Assembly (NCBI RefSeq): GCF_022410465.1
Contig: NZ_JAJSON010000007.1
Span: 1-64,000 of the forward strand
Reading direction: 5' to 3'
DNA from: Christiangramia crocea
GTDB taxonomy: Bacteria > Bacteroidota > Bacteroidia > Flavobacteriales > Flavobacteriaceae
DNA length: 64,000 nt
Part shown: positions 27,766 through 36,924 of the stretch, piece by piece
How positions within the stretch are numbered: the first letter of the stretch is position 1
How the letters are laid out: each line of letters opens with the position of its first letter
Position numbers and translations under genes: made by a program
Notes under the pieces: model-generated
Told to the model about the DNA's origin: nothing
The model's input: the letters and a program-made list of their open reading frames with translations, nothing else
Databases searched by the model: none

Positions 27766-28343
27766 TTTAATCTGATTTCTTCTAACCATGCGATAACCTG
27801 ATCTTCAACCACCGCTTCACGTTCCCCTTTGATCGCAAGAAATACACCTTTCTTTTCATATCCACCTTCTACTGAAAAGCCTTTGAGAATCTTACTATCG
27901 GAACATAACTCCCTCAGTTGGTCAAACCCCTGCCCTACGCCATAGCCGGCATTAGTGTTAAATGGGATTACCGTTTTCCCCCGAAGGTCGTTTTCCTTAA
28001 GAAAGGTCTTCACCGGCGGGGGCATCTGCATATCCCAGGTGGGAAATCCGATAAATACAATATCATACTTTTCAAGATCCTTAATATTGGTTTTTAAAGG
28101 AGGCAGATATCCTTTCTCATTTTCCCGGTCTACCTGGGCTACTATTTTCTGATAATTTTCGGGGTAAGGGTTTTTCTTTTCCAGAGCTACCAGTTTCCCA
28201 CCGACATTTCTCTGAATGATCTCTGCTACCACTTTTGTGTTATTGGTTCGGGATAGATAAACGATCAGTATACTTTCAGGTTTTGTATTACTGCAAACCG
28301 AAAGCAATAGGCAAAAGATTATCAGTGTCGGTTTCAAAATCAT
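27762..28343 (-). CDS. exported flavodoxin-like protein
   Basis: A 193-residue flavodoxin-fold protein preceded by a hydrophobic leader (ILKPTLIIFCLLLSVCS) with a possible lipobox Cys at 17, so it may be membrane-anchored in the periplasm. The FMN phosphate loop is LSRTNNTKVVAEII, the second FMN loop GFPTWDMQMPPPVKTFL and the third NTNAGYGVGQGFDQL, which matches the flavodoxin_4 type. It lies 7 bp downstream of the cupin-NTF2 gene and its stop overlaps the start of a decayed MddA-like gene. The set is divergent from an AraC regulator, implying induced redox metabolism. Confidence 0.87.
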   Translation of the reverse strand: MILKPTLIIFCLLLSVCSNTKPESILIVYLSRTNNTKVVAEIIQRNVGGKLVALEKKNPYPENYQKIVAQVDRENEKGYLPPLKTNIKDLEKYDIVFIGFPTWDMQMPPPVKTFLKENDLRGKTVIPFNTNAGYGVGQGFDQLRELCSDSKILKGFSVEGGYEKKGVFLAIKGEREAVVEDQVIAWLEEIRLK

Positions 28344-28350
28344 CCCTTTC

Positions 28351-29202
28351 TTATTCTTTCGGAGAGCCGGAAAGTTGTTTTACAAACGACAAATTGGCTA
28401 ATTTCCAGCTTCCGTTTTCCTTTACGTAAACTTCGGTGACAATGAATGGATTTGTAACCTCATTTCCTCCAACTACCGCGAGCAGGGTGATCTCGTTTAA
28501 AACGATGGCCGTGTTGCCCATTACATCGGCCGAGACCTTATGTATATCAGCTTTTTTATAATAGATACCTCCACTTCTGATTATTGCAACTTCACGCTCT
28601 TTTCCCCAGCTTCCGCCCATGTGCACAAATTCAGATTCATCATGGAATAAATCCGCAAGTTTATCAGCCTCCTTATCGGCCATCCATTGCCATTTCTCTT
28701 TAGATAGTTCAATGATCTCCTGTTCTGTATCTTTCCTGGCTAACTCAGGAACTTTAAAACTATTATAAGTCTCAGCGGTAAGGGTATCTGTCCATTTTGT
28801 AGCCGCGTTTCCACTAATTGCTATATATGTAACAGGGCTATTTGGTGCCGCTCCGTGCCAGTGTTCCACATCGGGAAGACATTTGATAACATCTCCTGCA
28901 CGGGCTACCTGAACTTCCTTTCCTTTTTCCTGATAAAAACCAACACCATGAGTTATTAATAATAATTGGCCTTTGGGATGCAAATGCCAATTCAGTTTGG
29001 AACCTTCTGCAGATACAGCCTGGGCTATATTAAAATCAAATGTTTCATCTGCATCAAACACATGGCTCAACCAAACATCCCCGGTATGATGAACATTTGG
29101 GGCTAATTTGCCTTTTGGGAAAATACTGTCCTGAGCCATCATACAGCCAGGTATAAGTAACCCGATTACAAGAATTAAATAGAAAGTCTTTATGTTCTTC
29201 AT
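28351..29202 (-). CDS. cupin + NTF2-like two-domain lipoprotein
   Basis: A 283-residue exported protein; ATG at 29202 gives a good lipoprotein signal (MKNIKTFYLILVIGLLIPGC, Cys20). Residues about 40-135 are a cupin with metal ligands in LNWHLHPKGQ and VEHWHGAAPNSPV, like carboxymuconolactone decarboxylase-associated cupins. Residues about 150-283 are a SnoaL/NTF2-like (DUF4440-type) domain containing KWQWMADKEADKLADLFHDESEFVHMGG. It leads into flavodoxin with a 7-bp gap and follows a ruined alpha/beta-hydrolase gene. Likely part of an AraC-controlled operon for small-molecule oxidation or detoxification; no substrate can be named. Confidence 0.85.
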   Translation of the reverse strand: MKNIKTFYLILVIGLLIPGCMMAQDSIFPKGKLAPNVHHTGDVWLSHVFDADETFDFNIAQAVSAEGSKLNWHLHPKGQLLLITHGVGFYQEKGKEVQVARAGDVIKCLPDVEHWHGAAPNSPVTYIAISGNAATKWTDTLTAETYNSFKVPELARKDTEQEIIELSKEKWQWMADKEADKLADLFHDESEFVHMGGSWGKEREVAIIRSGGIYYKKADIHKVSADVMGNTAIVLNEITLLAVVGGNEVTNPFIVTEVYVKENGSWKLANLSFVKQLSGSPKE

Positions 29203-29231
29203 GATATAAATTTTAGAATTTAGTTGCTTTT

Positions 29232-29545
29232 TTAATCCAGCTCTTTCTGTTTTAGCCATTCAAATAAATGTTCCGCGACCTGCTTATTGTTCAGGTCTGA
29301 CATTGGAAAAAGAGTATCCCCCATTAAGTCCGATTGCGGGGAGAGGAACAAGGGTAACGTCCCCTCCATATTTATTAACCGTACCCCCCATACCAGAACA
29401 CCAAAGGAAGCTTTCGTGCATTTGCAGGCTTCTGATAAAATACAAAAGCGTGGTCGCCATGCAGTGTTTGCCCGGCAGTGCTTTGATTAGCAGGATTAAA
29501 ACCCCCGTCTTCTAAGGGGTCAAAACTGCACATACTCATTTTCAT
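29232..29545 (-). pseudogene. alpha/beta-hydrolase remnant
   Basis: The minus strand first reads FDPLEDGGFNPANQSTAGQT, then LHGDHAFVFYQKPANARKLP and LVFWYGGYG before a stop, matching the N-terminal part of an exported alpha/beta-hydrolase family. It then resumes with GGDVTLVPLPAIGLNG, shifts frame at a GGGGG run, and ends as LFPMSDLNNKQVAEHLFEWL plus KQKELD, the family's C-terminus. The whole catalytic middle (more than 200 residues) is deleted. The normal gene would lead the operon that includes the cupin-NTF2 and flavodoxin genes. Family recognition is from memory of conserved blocks. Confidence 0.68.
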
Positions 29546-29769
29546 CCGAAAGGAAAATTTCTAATTTGCGGTATTTTTTATAAGTCATCTATAGTCTTGA
29601 TTTTCGCTATTTGCCCCTGGATTTCTCATAAATCAAATATCCTTCATTATAAGGGCATATTTAGTATATAGAATACTGATATCCTAACCATTTTCACTGA
29701 TATACCGCGAGTATCTAATTTACTAATAATCTGATTGGTATATTTGTTAATGAATTTTGACTTTTTCTT

Positions 29770-30663
29770 ATGGAAGAGATACTAAAGGTAGAAAGCATTT
29801 CCCAGTACAATGCATTAAAGGAAATCGCAACGAGGCACCCGCTAATTACTTCGTTTGACAGCTCTACGGCTAAACCCTTATCGAGTGGAAAGTATAGATT
29901 TGAATTTTACGCCATCTTTTTAAAAGGTGTGAACTGTGGCGAATTGAAATATGGAAGGAGTTCCTATGATTATGAGGAAGGCACTTTAGTTTTTATGGGG
30001 CCGGGACAGGTGGTTGGCATTAAAAGCGCGAAGGATTATAATCCCAAAGGAAATGCATTACTTTTTCACCCCGATTTCATCAAAGGAACCTCCCTGGCTG
30101 AAAAAATGCATACCTATTCCTTCTTCTCTTATGAACTGAATGAAGCCCTGCATATATCTGAAAAGGAACAACAGATCATTAAAGAGCTGTTTTCAAAAAT
30201 AGATTATGAGCTGGATCAGAATATAGATAAACATAGCAAAACCATCATTGCAAATAATATCGAATTGCTGCTGAACTATTGCGATCGTTTTTATGACCGG
30301 CAATTCATTACCCGTGAAAATTTAAACCAGGGGATAGTATCTAAATTTGAAAGATTACTGAACGATTATTTCCAGTCTGAAAATCCACAGAAAATAGGAC
30401 TTCCTTCCGTCAGCTATTTTGCTGAAGCCCTGAACCTTTCTCCTAACTACTTTGGAGATCTTATCAAAAAAGAAACCGGTAAATCGGCAATAGATCATAT
30501 CCACCTGAAATTAATAGATGTGGCAAAAGACCGGATCTTTGACACCGAAAAGTCCATCAGTCAGATAGCTTACGAATTAGGATTCAAATATCCGCAGCAC
30601 TTCAACAGGATGTTCAAGAAGAATACGGGCTGCACGCCGAATGAATATAGATTGCAGAATTAA
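29770..30663 (+). CDS. AraC family transcriptional regulator
   Basis: A 297-residue regulator. The N-terminal sensing domain is cupin-like (FYAIFLKGVNCGELKYGRSSYDYEEGTLV spans about 50-80), and the C-terminal about 100 residues carry two helix-turn-helix units: LPSVSYFAEALNLSPNYFGDLIKKETGKS and KSISQIAYELGFKYPQHFNRMFKKNTGCTPNEYR. It is divergent from the cupin/flavodoxin operon with about 220 bp between it and the hydrolase remnant. A TATATTTG box lies 24 bp before its ATG. It most likely activates the facing operon, which has since decayed. Confidence 0.92.
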   Translation: MEEILKVESISQYNALKEIATRHPLITSFDSSTAKPLSSGKYRFEFYAIFLKGVNCGELKYGRSSYDYEEGTLVFMGPGQVVGIKSAKDYNPKGNALLFHPDFIKGTSLAEKMHTYSFFSYELNEALHISEKEQQIIKELFSKIDYELDQNIDKHSKTIIANNIELLLNYCDRFYDRQFITRENLNQGIVSKFERLLNDYFQSENPQKIGLPSVSYFAEALNLSPNYFGDLIKKETGKSAIDHIHLKLIDVAKDRIFDTEKSISQIAYELGFKYPQHFNRMFKKNTGCTPNEYRLQN

Positions 30664-30714
30664 TCTCACGGAGTTAGAATTCCAGAACCGGGATCAATAA
30701 TCCATCAATAAAAA

Positions 30715-30743
30715 AACCACCTAACAAATCTATGCAGGTGGTT
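30715..30743 (-). terminator. terminator after DUF4494 gene
   Basis: AACCACCT and AGGTGGTT form an 8-bp stem; read on the minus strand it is followed by a run of seven T. It lies 35 bp past the DUF4494 stop and may also slow transcription from the AraC gene on the plus strand. Confidence 0.8.
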
Positions 30744-30777
30744 CTTAATGATTGTAAAATTCTTCAACCAGTTAGAT

Positions 30778-31281
30778 TCAAACCAGTTCACTTTCGTCCA
30801 CTTTCTCATTTTCCGTTTCTTCCACATTGTTTACGGCATCATTTTCTTCTCCATCAAAATAAGGGAAGACATCCACAATGGTAGATTCGGTAATAGCCGG
30901 GATGGTATATTCGCCCATGGTATTCTGCATGGCCTGGGTGGTATTTTCAAAAGCTTCTTTTACATCGTTCGCCTGAATAAGCAGATACATATTGGACTTC
31001 TTTTCCTTACCGCTTTCATCATCATAGGCGATCAGTGAGATCTTAGCCTTGAACCAGCGATCTGAATTTTCAAAAGGATGGACTTCGGCCAGATTGGCCA
31101 GTTTAATATTCTTGATCAAAAACTCCTCACTTGTGTAAGCCTTCATCTCTTCGGTAATTCTGGTCTCGGCTTCCGTATAGGAAACTGCATCCAGCAGGTA
31201 AGTTTCCGTAGTAACTTTAGACTCACCGGTTTCATGGGTTTTTCTGTATTTTACTTTGCATTCATACCAGGTAACACTCAT
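30778..31281 (-). CDS. DUF4494 protein
   Basis: A 167-residue soluble protein of the DUF4494 family, common in Bacteroidota and of unknown function. The conserved segment begins WYECKVKYRKT and continues through YLLDAVSYTEAETRI, EEFLIKNIKLANLAEVHPF and AKISLIAYDDESGKEKK. The C-terminal tail (about 145-167) is strongly acidic. It is monocistronic, ending in a clear intrinsic terminator. Confidence 0.85.
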   Translation of the reverse strand: MSVTWYECKVKYRKTHETGESKVTTETYLLDAVSYTEAETRITEEMKAYTSEEFLIKNIKLANLAEVHPFENSDRWFKAKISLIAYDDESGKEKKSNMYLLIQANDVKEAFENTTQAMQNTMGEYTIPAITESTIVDVFPYFDGEENDAVNNVEETENEKVDESELV

Positions 31282-31522
31282 ATTTCAGTTTTTTAGGGCC
31301 GCAAATATATATTTTTGAAAAAAAGACAAGGGGTGATCCGCCCATTAGATATTCACAAATTTTGGGATTTAATTCCCGGGAATGAACAAATTCAGGCACC
31401 CGTACATTCATAAGTTTTCACTGCAAATACCCTGTCACCCTTATTTAACTGAATATTAACACATTACAAAAAACCATGATGTAATAAGCTGCGTAAGTAT
31501 TTGTGAACTAAAAAATTTAATT

Positions 31523-32170
31523 ATGAAAACTATTAAGATTTTAAACGCAGTAGTATTATCCTCATTTTTGATTTTTGCAGCTGGTTGCTCAAAAGAGGAA
31601 CCGGTGATGGAAGACCCTACAGTGGCAAATGCTCACATTGAACCAAATGAATTAGCTAATAACGGTGCTAAAGCAAAAATGTATACTGTTGAATTTGGCT
31701 CATTGAATAATTCAGGAGTCTCGGGTACGGCGGAATTAAGCCTGGAAGGCAGTACGCTAACCGTTAGTATTTCGGCTACCGGCCTGGAACCAGAGATGCT
31801 TCATCCACAGCACATTCATGGTTTTGTTGAAAATAAAGGAAATTCTACCTGTCCGCCTGCCTCTGCCGATAAGAATGGAGATGGACTGGTTAGTGTAGGT
31901 GAAGGTGCTCCATTTTATGGAGGAATTCAACTTCCGTTAGTTATGGATACCTCAGATGAGCTTTCATTCCCTGTGGCTGATGCTAATGGTAATATTAATT
32001 TTACAAAGACTTACGAATATTCAGATGGGATTGATAGCGATATTACCCCGCTACAGAACAGAGCTATTGTCCTGCATGGTATGAGTGTAATTACAGAAGA
32101 TGAGGAACAATATATTATAACCTTACCTGTAGCCTGTGGACAAATTAAGCCGAATCAGGGATCGAATTAG
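31523..32170 (+). CDS. CHRD-like lipoprotein
   Basis: A 215-residue lipoprotein (signal ending FAAGC, Cys22). The mature part is beta-rich and contains a TAELSLEGSTLTVSISATGL segment followed by LHPQHIHGF, resembling the CHRD/SOD-like fold with its His-rich HxxHIHG motif. Two Cys (in STCPPAS and PVACGQ) may form a disulfide. Function unknown; metal binding through the His motif is an inference. It has a terminator directly after it and looks monocistronic. Confidence 0.75.
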   Translation: MKTIKILNAVVLSSFLIFAAGCSKEEPVMEDPTVANAHIEPNELANNGAKAKMYTVEFGSLNNSGVSGTAELSLEGSTLTVSISATGLEPEMLHPQHIHGFVENKGNSTCPPASADKNGDGLVSVGEGAPFYGGIQLPLVMDTSDELSFPVADANGNINFTKTYEYSDGIDSDITPLQNRAIVLHGMSVITEDEEQYIITLPVACGQIKPNQGSN

Positions 32171-32210
32171 GATTAGACAGATTTCCTTTTAGATAAGAGC
32201 TAAGACAAAA

Positions 32211-32233
32211 ACACCCTCTTCAGGGTGTTTTTT
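32211..32233 (+). terminator. intrinsic terminator after CHRD-like gene
   Basis: ACACCCT and AGGGTGT form a 7-bp stem with a CTTC loop, preceded by A and followed by TTTTTT. It lies about 40 bp after the stop codon. Confidence 0.92.
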
Positions 32234-32337
32234 AATTTTATCCTTATTGAATATTTCCCCACACCGGATATAGCCTAAATAAGAGCCTGAAAATCTTAAA
32301 GGCATTATAAATATTTAGCGGTAGTAAGGACTTTGTT

Positions 32338-32345
32338 TACTTTTG
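32338..32345 (+). promoter_or_regulatory. possible promoter of the small 72-residue gene
   Basis: TACTTTTG fits the TAnnTTTG -7 consensus, 33 bp before the ATG at 32378. A TTTA about 20 bp further upstream could serve as a weak -33 element. Confidence 0.4.
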
Positions 32346-32377
32346 TAATCCATCATTTTTTAAAGGGAAGAAGGACC

Positions 32378-32596
32378 ATGAAGCTCATCAATCTATCGAA
32401 AAAAGGAGAGGCATATACAGCTAAGGCAAAGACCTCTTTTAAATTATTTGGAATTACTTTCAGCAGTACGGTCCAGGAATTTATAAAACCTGTTTCTGAA
32501 GAAAACTGGTATGACTTTGAAGGCCGTAAAGTTTCAGAGAATAAAAAAATTATTTTAAACAAATGGCTTAAAGACCATCAAAGATTCATAGAGTAA
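32378..32596 (+). CDS. small conserved-looking hypothetical protein
   Basis: A 72-residue basic protein starting KLINLSKKGEAYTAKAKTSF, with no signal peptide or membrane span and no domain I recognise. The ATG at 32378 is chosen over an earlier in-frame ATG because it follows a purine-rich AAGGGAAGAAGGA stretch and a promoter-like box lies upstream. Seven of the last twenty residues are Lys or Arg. Codon use looks like its neighbours, so I think it is real. Confidence 0.6.
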   Translation: MKLINLSKKGEAYTAKAKTSFKLFGITFSSTVQEFIKPVSEENWYDFEGRKVSENKKIILNKWLKDHQRFIE

Positions 32597-32604
32597 TCCC
32601 CCTA

Positions 32605-32626
32605 TTTAATTTAATTTAATTTAATT
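32605..32626. repeat. TTTAA microsatellite
   Basis: Four exact tandem TTTAA units plus two bases lie between the small gene and the convergent universal stress protein gene, and overlap the latter's stop codon. Confidence 0.85.
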
Positions 32627-33472
32627 CATTTCCTTTAGGATAAGAATAGGAACACTGGCATGGAAATCAACCTCTTCTATAAGCGTCTGATTGAAAAGTT
32701 TTGAAAAGAACCCCTGCTTACGTTTGTACAGGGCCAGCAGATCACTATCCCTGCTTTCGATAAAGAGATGAACCGCGGTAGTTACATTGGCTTTGGTAAG
32801 TGTATGAAAACTGCATTCAATATCGGAAAAAAGCGAAGCCAGGTTTTCTTTTTGAGCCTTTTGTTCATCCGTCATTCCCTTATTGTCGGTATCGATATAT
32901 AAGACCCTCACCGCCGCATTCAGAAAATCTGAAATATCTATTAATGCTTTAAGTTCCCTCAGTTTAAAACCATTTCTGAAGTTAGTTGGAAATACTATTT
33001 CCCTTTTGAAATCCTTACTCAACTGGATAAGCTCCGGAATAACCAGAACCGGACAGTTCTCGATCTTTTCTATGACCTTTGTGATACTGTTATCATAAGC
33101 TGAATTAATAGCAGCATTATCACCAGGCGCCCCCATTAATATCAGGTCTATGCCGTGAGTGTCCACCGCTTCCTGCAATCCTTCGGTAAGACTTCCGTTG
33201 TAAGAAATCGTCTCAAATTGATGTCTAGGATTCTCCTTTCTAAAACTCAGGCCTTTCAATAATTTATCAAGACCATGTTCCGATTTTTCCTTTGCCGTAT
33301 GCCCTTCGCTTTCCTTCAAGATAGAAATATTCTCTCCAAGAAAATGCTGTGACGCATAAGAATTGAACAGAAAAAAACTACAGGCCTGATTCTTATAAAT
33401 AGCCAGACCATAAATCAGGGCGTTCCAGGCGTATTTCGAAAAATTCGTAGGTATCAGGATCTTCTTTTCCAT
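32621..33472 (-). CDS. tandem-domain universal stress protein
   Basis: A 283-residue protein with two UspA-like domains. Domain 1 is about 1-140, starting MEKKILIPTNFSKYAWNALI and including DLILMGAPGDNAAINSAYDNSITKVIEKIENCPVLVIP; the full G-2x-G-9x-G-S/T ATP-binding motif is only partly kept. Domain 2 (about 150-283) starts REIVFPTNF and ends HASVPILILKEMN. ATG at 33472 is used because it gives the normal N-terminus. The second domain lacks an obvious ATP motif. The gene is monocistronic and probably stress-induced. Confidence 0.88.
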   Translation of the reverse strand: MEKKILIPTNFSKYAWNALIYGLAIYKNQACSFFLFNSYASQHFLGENISILKESEGHTAKEKSEHGLDKLLKGLSFRKENPRHQFETISYNGSLTEGLQEAVDTHGIDLILMGAPGDNAAINSAYDNSITKVIEKIENCPVLVIPELIQLSKDFKREIVFPTNFRNGFKLRELKALIDISDFLNAAVRVLYIDTDNKGMTDEQKAQKENLASLFSDIECSFHTLTKANVTTAVHLFIESRDSDLLALYKRKQGFFSKLFNQTLIEEVDFHASVPILILKEMN

Positions 33473-33834
33473 CAATAACAATTCTTTAATTCAGGGATTT
33501 TAGATTTAATAAATATACTAAACCAACAGACGCTGAATAGAAAAATTAAAGAAATAATGGATCTTTCCATCCTTTTAACAAGCCCGGAAGTTATCTGATC
33601 CATTTCCATCGAGGAAATAAACAAAGAACTAATGCCAGTTCCTGAATTGTGAAGAAGGACTAATTTCAAAATCTGCTTATGAAGGTTTAATAGTACCAGA
33701 ATATGCTAAACTTTTTAAATGAAATTATTCTTAACACAATACCCCTTTATATTAACGTTTTATCGGGTGAAACACTCTTATTTAACTTTTTTTTGTAAAT
33801 TGTTGAGTTAAATTTAACTAGTACATTCTGGTGT
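33473..33834. other. 362-bp gene-free stretch
   Basis: This separates the divergent universal stress protein and histidine kinase genes, so it should hold both promoters. A 65-codon minus-strand frame here shows no recognisable product. No repeat or strong hairpin was seen. Confidence 0.4.
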
Positions 33835-36168
33835 ATGACCAACGATAAGTTCGATGCACTGCAAACTTCAGATATGTCTTATCAATTTGGTTCGCAGATT
33901 AATCCTCCACCCCACCATCCTGTTTTTTTAGTTGTGCATTCAACTGATAAAAAAATCAGGTATCTGAATCCTGCACTGGAAAACTATTGCGGGATAAGTG
34001 GTATTTGGTTAAGTGATAATGTAGACATTTATAAGAAGATTATACATCCGGAGGATTATTCCATTTATTTAGAACATCTCAAATCATTGGGCCAAGGTTC
34101 CGGTAAAGAAGAAAAACATATTTCCATAAGGCTGAAGGCCAGGGGTGGTTCATGGGCTTCCTTCTGTTTTAGAGACAGGTTGTATAACTGGAATCCGGAT
34201 GGAGAGCAGCTTATTTTAAGTCAGGCATCCCTATCAGATGATTTTGAAACTACTGAAACTTCCACTCAAAATTCGATCAGCAATGAATACAGGCATTTAC
34301 TGCAATCTTTAGATGAGGCCTTTTGTATTATTGAAATGATTTACGATGAAAGCGGAAAGCCTGTTGATTATCTCTTCCAGGAGATAAATCCGGCTTTCGA
34401 GAAGCAGATAGATCTAAAGGATGTTACGGGTAAAACCATGCGCGAGCTTATTCCAGATCATGAAGAACACTGGTTTCAGACCTATGGTAAGGTAGCGCTA
34501 ACAGACGAACCCATTCGTTTTCAATATAAAGCAGGTAAAATTGATAATTCCTGGCTTGATCTTTATGCTTTCCGATTTGGGGACCATAACAGTCGCCGGG
34601 TTGCGGTACTGTTTCATAATATAACCGACCAGAAGCTTGCCAAAGAAAAAATGGAACTGGCGCAAATCGAGCTGGAAAAGAATGCAAAGAAACGCCAGAG
34701 ACAACTTGAAGAGAACACCGCTCTGCTCCAGACAGTCTTTGATACTACGAACCTGGCAATAGCTGTATTCAGGACGTTATATGATAGAGAAGGTGAAATA
34801 AAGGATTTTAAATATATAAAAGTAAATAAGGTACTGCTGGAAATGTATTCTGATGAGAATCCTCTTGGAAAGACCTATCTGGAAACTTCCACGCATGGAT
34901 TTAAAGTAGGGCTCTTTGATGAGCTAAAAGAAGTGATGAAAACCGGCAAAGCTTTTGACGAAGAAATCTATTTTAATAAAAAAGGTTATAACAACTGGTT
35001 TCGCATAACAGTAAGATCACAAGGTGATTTGCTTATTGCAAGCCTCGAAGATATTACCGAACGTAAATTAAAAGACCAGGAATTAAAAGAAACCATCCGG
35101 TTCAAACAGGAACTGGTGCGCACATCCCCGGAGACCATAGTTATACTTAACCTTAAGGATCAAAATGTTCGCTATATCAATAAGGATATCTATCCTGAAG
35201 AAGGCCTTACAAAAGAGAGAATTCTGGGGACGCCTATTGCTGATATAATTCCCTATATCCATCCCAGAGACCGGGAAAGGGTCCTGGAATTTCAAAGAAA
35301 AATATTAAAATCTGATGATGATGATATCCATGATATTGAAATAAGACTCAGCTTAAAAGGGAATCGTTGGGAATGGTTCAGCGTAAGAGGTAAGATTTTC
35401 CACCGTCGTGATGCCAACTGGGTTGATGAGTATGTACTTCTGATCAGGAACATTAATCAGCAAAAAGAGACTCAGAAAGCCTTAATAAATGCTGAAAAAT
35501 TCTCCATTATGGGAGAAGTTGCCAGAACCCTCGCTCATGAGCTTAGAAACCCCATAACAAGTATAGGTATGGCCTCTGAGGTGTTGGAAAAAAAGCTTCC
35601 GGATAGCGAGAAGGAGGCAAGTCAGAAATATTTTAGGATACTGGAAAACAGCACTAAAACATTAAATGACATGGTTAGTAATCTCCTGAATTCTTCTAAT
35701 TACAACAAGACCGTTCTGGTAAGACAGGACCTTGCAGAAATAATAGAAAATATTCTGGAAAAGGCTTCTGATCGTATTTACCTCGCAGGGATTGAAGTGA
35801 ATAAAAATTATAAAGGCCCGTATTATGTACTTGCCGACAGAGAAAAGCTTGAAATCGCACTTCTTAATATCATAGTGAACGCTAGTGAAGCCGTGGTGCC
35901 GGACGAGGGTATTATAAGCATCGATATTAATGACCAGGATAAAGATATTTTATTGTGTATATCAGATAATGGTCATGGTCTGGAAAAAGAACAAAAAGAG
36001 AGACTTTTCGATGCATTTTACACTACAAAAAAAACAGGGGTGGGAGTTGGCCTGAATTCCGTAAAAAGTATCCTGGAGGAACACGATTCGAGGATAGAAG
36101 TTTGCAGTGAGCTTAATAAGGGTACGACTTTCAGAATATATTTTCCGAAAGTGAATCAAGGAGGTTAA
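33835..36168 (+). CDS. multi-PAS sensor histidine kinase
   Basis: A 777-residue soluble kinase without transmembrane segments. At least four PAS/PAC-like units can be followed (about 20-140, 155-275, 295-410 and 425-545), the first with the PAS-fold pattern KIRYLNPALENYCG. A short coiled coil (about 270-300) separates units. HisKA has LAHELRNPITSI (His568). HATPase_c has the N box NIIVNASEAV, G1 ISDNGHGLEKE and G2 GVGVGLNSVKSIL. No response regulator or other partner gene is adjacent, so it is an orphan kinase. Signal unknown; soluble PAS arrays often sense redox, oxygen or small ligands. Confidence 0.9.
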   Translation: MTNDKFDALQTSDMSYQFGSQINPPPHHPVFLVVHSTDKKIRYLNPALENYCGISGIWLSDNVDIYKKIIHPEDYSIYLEHLKSLGQGSGKEEKHISIRLKARGGSWASFCFRDRLYNWNPDGEQLILSQASLSDDFETTETSTQNSISNEYRHLLQSLDEAFCIIEMIYDESGKPVDYLFQEINPAFEKQIDLKDVTGKTMRELIPDHEEHWFQTYGKVALTDEPIRFQYKAGKIDNSWLDLYAFRFGDHNSRRVAVLFHNITDQKLAKEKMELAQIELEKNAKKRQRQLEENTALLQTVFDTTNLAIAVFRTLYDREGEIKDFKYIKVNKVLLEMYSDENPLGKTYLETSTHGFKVGLFDELKEVMKTGKAFDEEIYFNKKGYNNWFRITVRSQGDLLIASLEDITERKLKDQELKETIRFKQELVRTSPETIVILNLKDQNVRYINKDIYPEEGLTKERILGTPIADIIPYIHPRDRERVLEFQRKILKSDDDDIHDIEIRLSLKGNRWEWFSVRGKIFHRRDANWVDEYVLLIRNINQQKETQKALINAEKFSIMGEVARTLAHELRNPITSIGMASEVLEKKLPDSEKEASQKYFRILENSTKTLNDMVSNLLNSSNYNKTVLVRQDLAEIIENILEKASDRIYLAGIEVNKNYKGPYYVLADREKLEIALLNIIVNASEAVVPDEGIISIDINDQDKDILLCISDNGHGLEKEQKERLFDAFYTTKKTGVGVGLNSVKSILEEHDSRIEVCSELNKGTTFRIYFPKVNQGG

Positions 36169-36368
36169 AAGGTGCTGTGCTATTGCGGTAGAGATTGGAA
36201 TATTTCAGGTTTCTAACTAATTGAAAAATCAGAATTGAATAAAAACCGGACCTGCTTCAGCCTGACAGAATACAGAATATATAAACGGTCTCTTTCTTAA
36301 GCAGAAATAAATTTTCAGTTCGAAACTTTTTTCTGATTTTTGCAACGAATTCTCTGAAAGCCGGTTCA

Positions 36369-36923
36369 TTGCAAAAAACTCTTCAAAAGATAACCTTCCT
36401 GTTAATTATCGTTTTCCATTTCAGCTTTCTCGTGGCTGTATTTATGGATAACAGGGAAAACCTTAATTTATATTTAATCCTGCTTCCCGTTAGTGTACTA
36501 TTGGTATTCTTCTATTTAAACATCCGGAACTCATATGAGAAGATCTTTAAAAAAAGAGACCTAATATCAATTTCAGTATCCACTTACGGAGCCCTTTTAA
36601 CCTACTTTTTTAATCTAAAGTTAAATATAGGTGTGGTTCTCGCCGCCGGGATCATCGGCTTACTGGGATCTATTATTCCTCTTCTAAATAAAAATTCTGA
36701 AATTCTGAAGCTTATACCTCCAGCACTATATTGCGGCGCCTTTGCGGGGATGACGGCGCCTTTCGTGGCCAACGGTTACCTGTTTATTTTCTTCGCCGGC
36801 CTGGCTACGGGAATATTATATGTAATGGCTAAGAACATACTGAATGGTTATGGAGGGAAACTGGGCTCTATCGCCTTTGGAGGAGTTTCAATAGTCTATT
36901 CCATTCTTTATCTGTTTACTTGA
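36369..36923 (+). CDS. membrane protein, partner of the next gene
   Basis: A 184-residue hydrophobic protein with about six membrane segments. The start is a TTG (no ATG is available in frame before residue 26). The C-terminal about 100 residues (NIGVVLAAGIIGLLGS, CGAFAGMTAP, FIFFAGLATGILYV, NGYGGKLGS) align block by block with the whole of the 124-residue protein encoded immediately downstream. The two are thus homologous and probably form a complex. I recognise no named family. The next gene starts one base after this stop. Confidence 0.7.
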   Translation: MQKTLQKITFLLIIVFHFSFLVAVFMDNRENLNLYLILLPVSVLLVFFYLNIRNSYEKIFKKRDLISISVSTYGALLTYFFNLKLNIGVVLAAGIIGLLGSIIPLLNKNSEILKLIPPALYCGAFAGMTAPFVANGYLFIFFAGLATGILYVMAKNILNGYGGKLGSIAFGGVSIVYSILYLFT

Positions 36924-36924
36924 T

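Noticed and set aside
27592-27801. A 69-codon plus-strand frame beside the flavodoxin gene
   Set aside because: The minus strand here carries the clear MddA-like remnant; the plus frame has no support.
33472-33669. A 65-codon minus-strand frame overlapping the start of the universal stress protein gene
   Set aside because: Composition is unlike the neighbours, no known similarity, and the universal stress protein start explains the region better.
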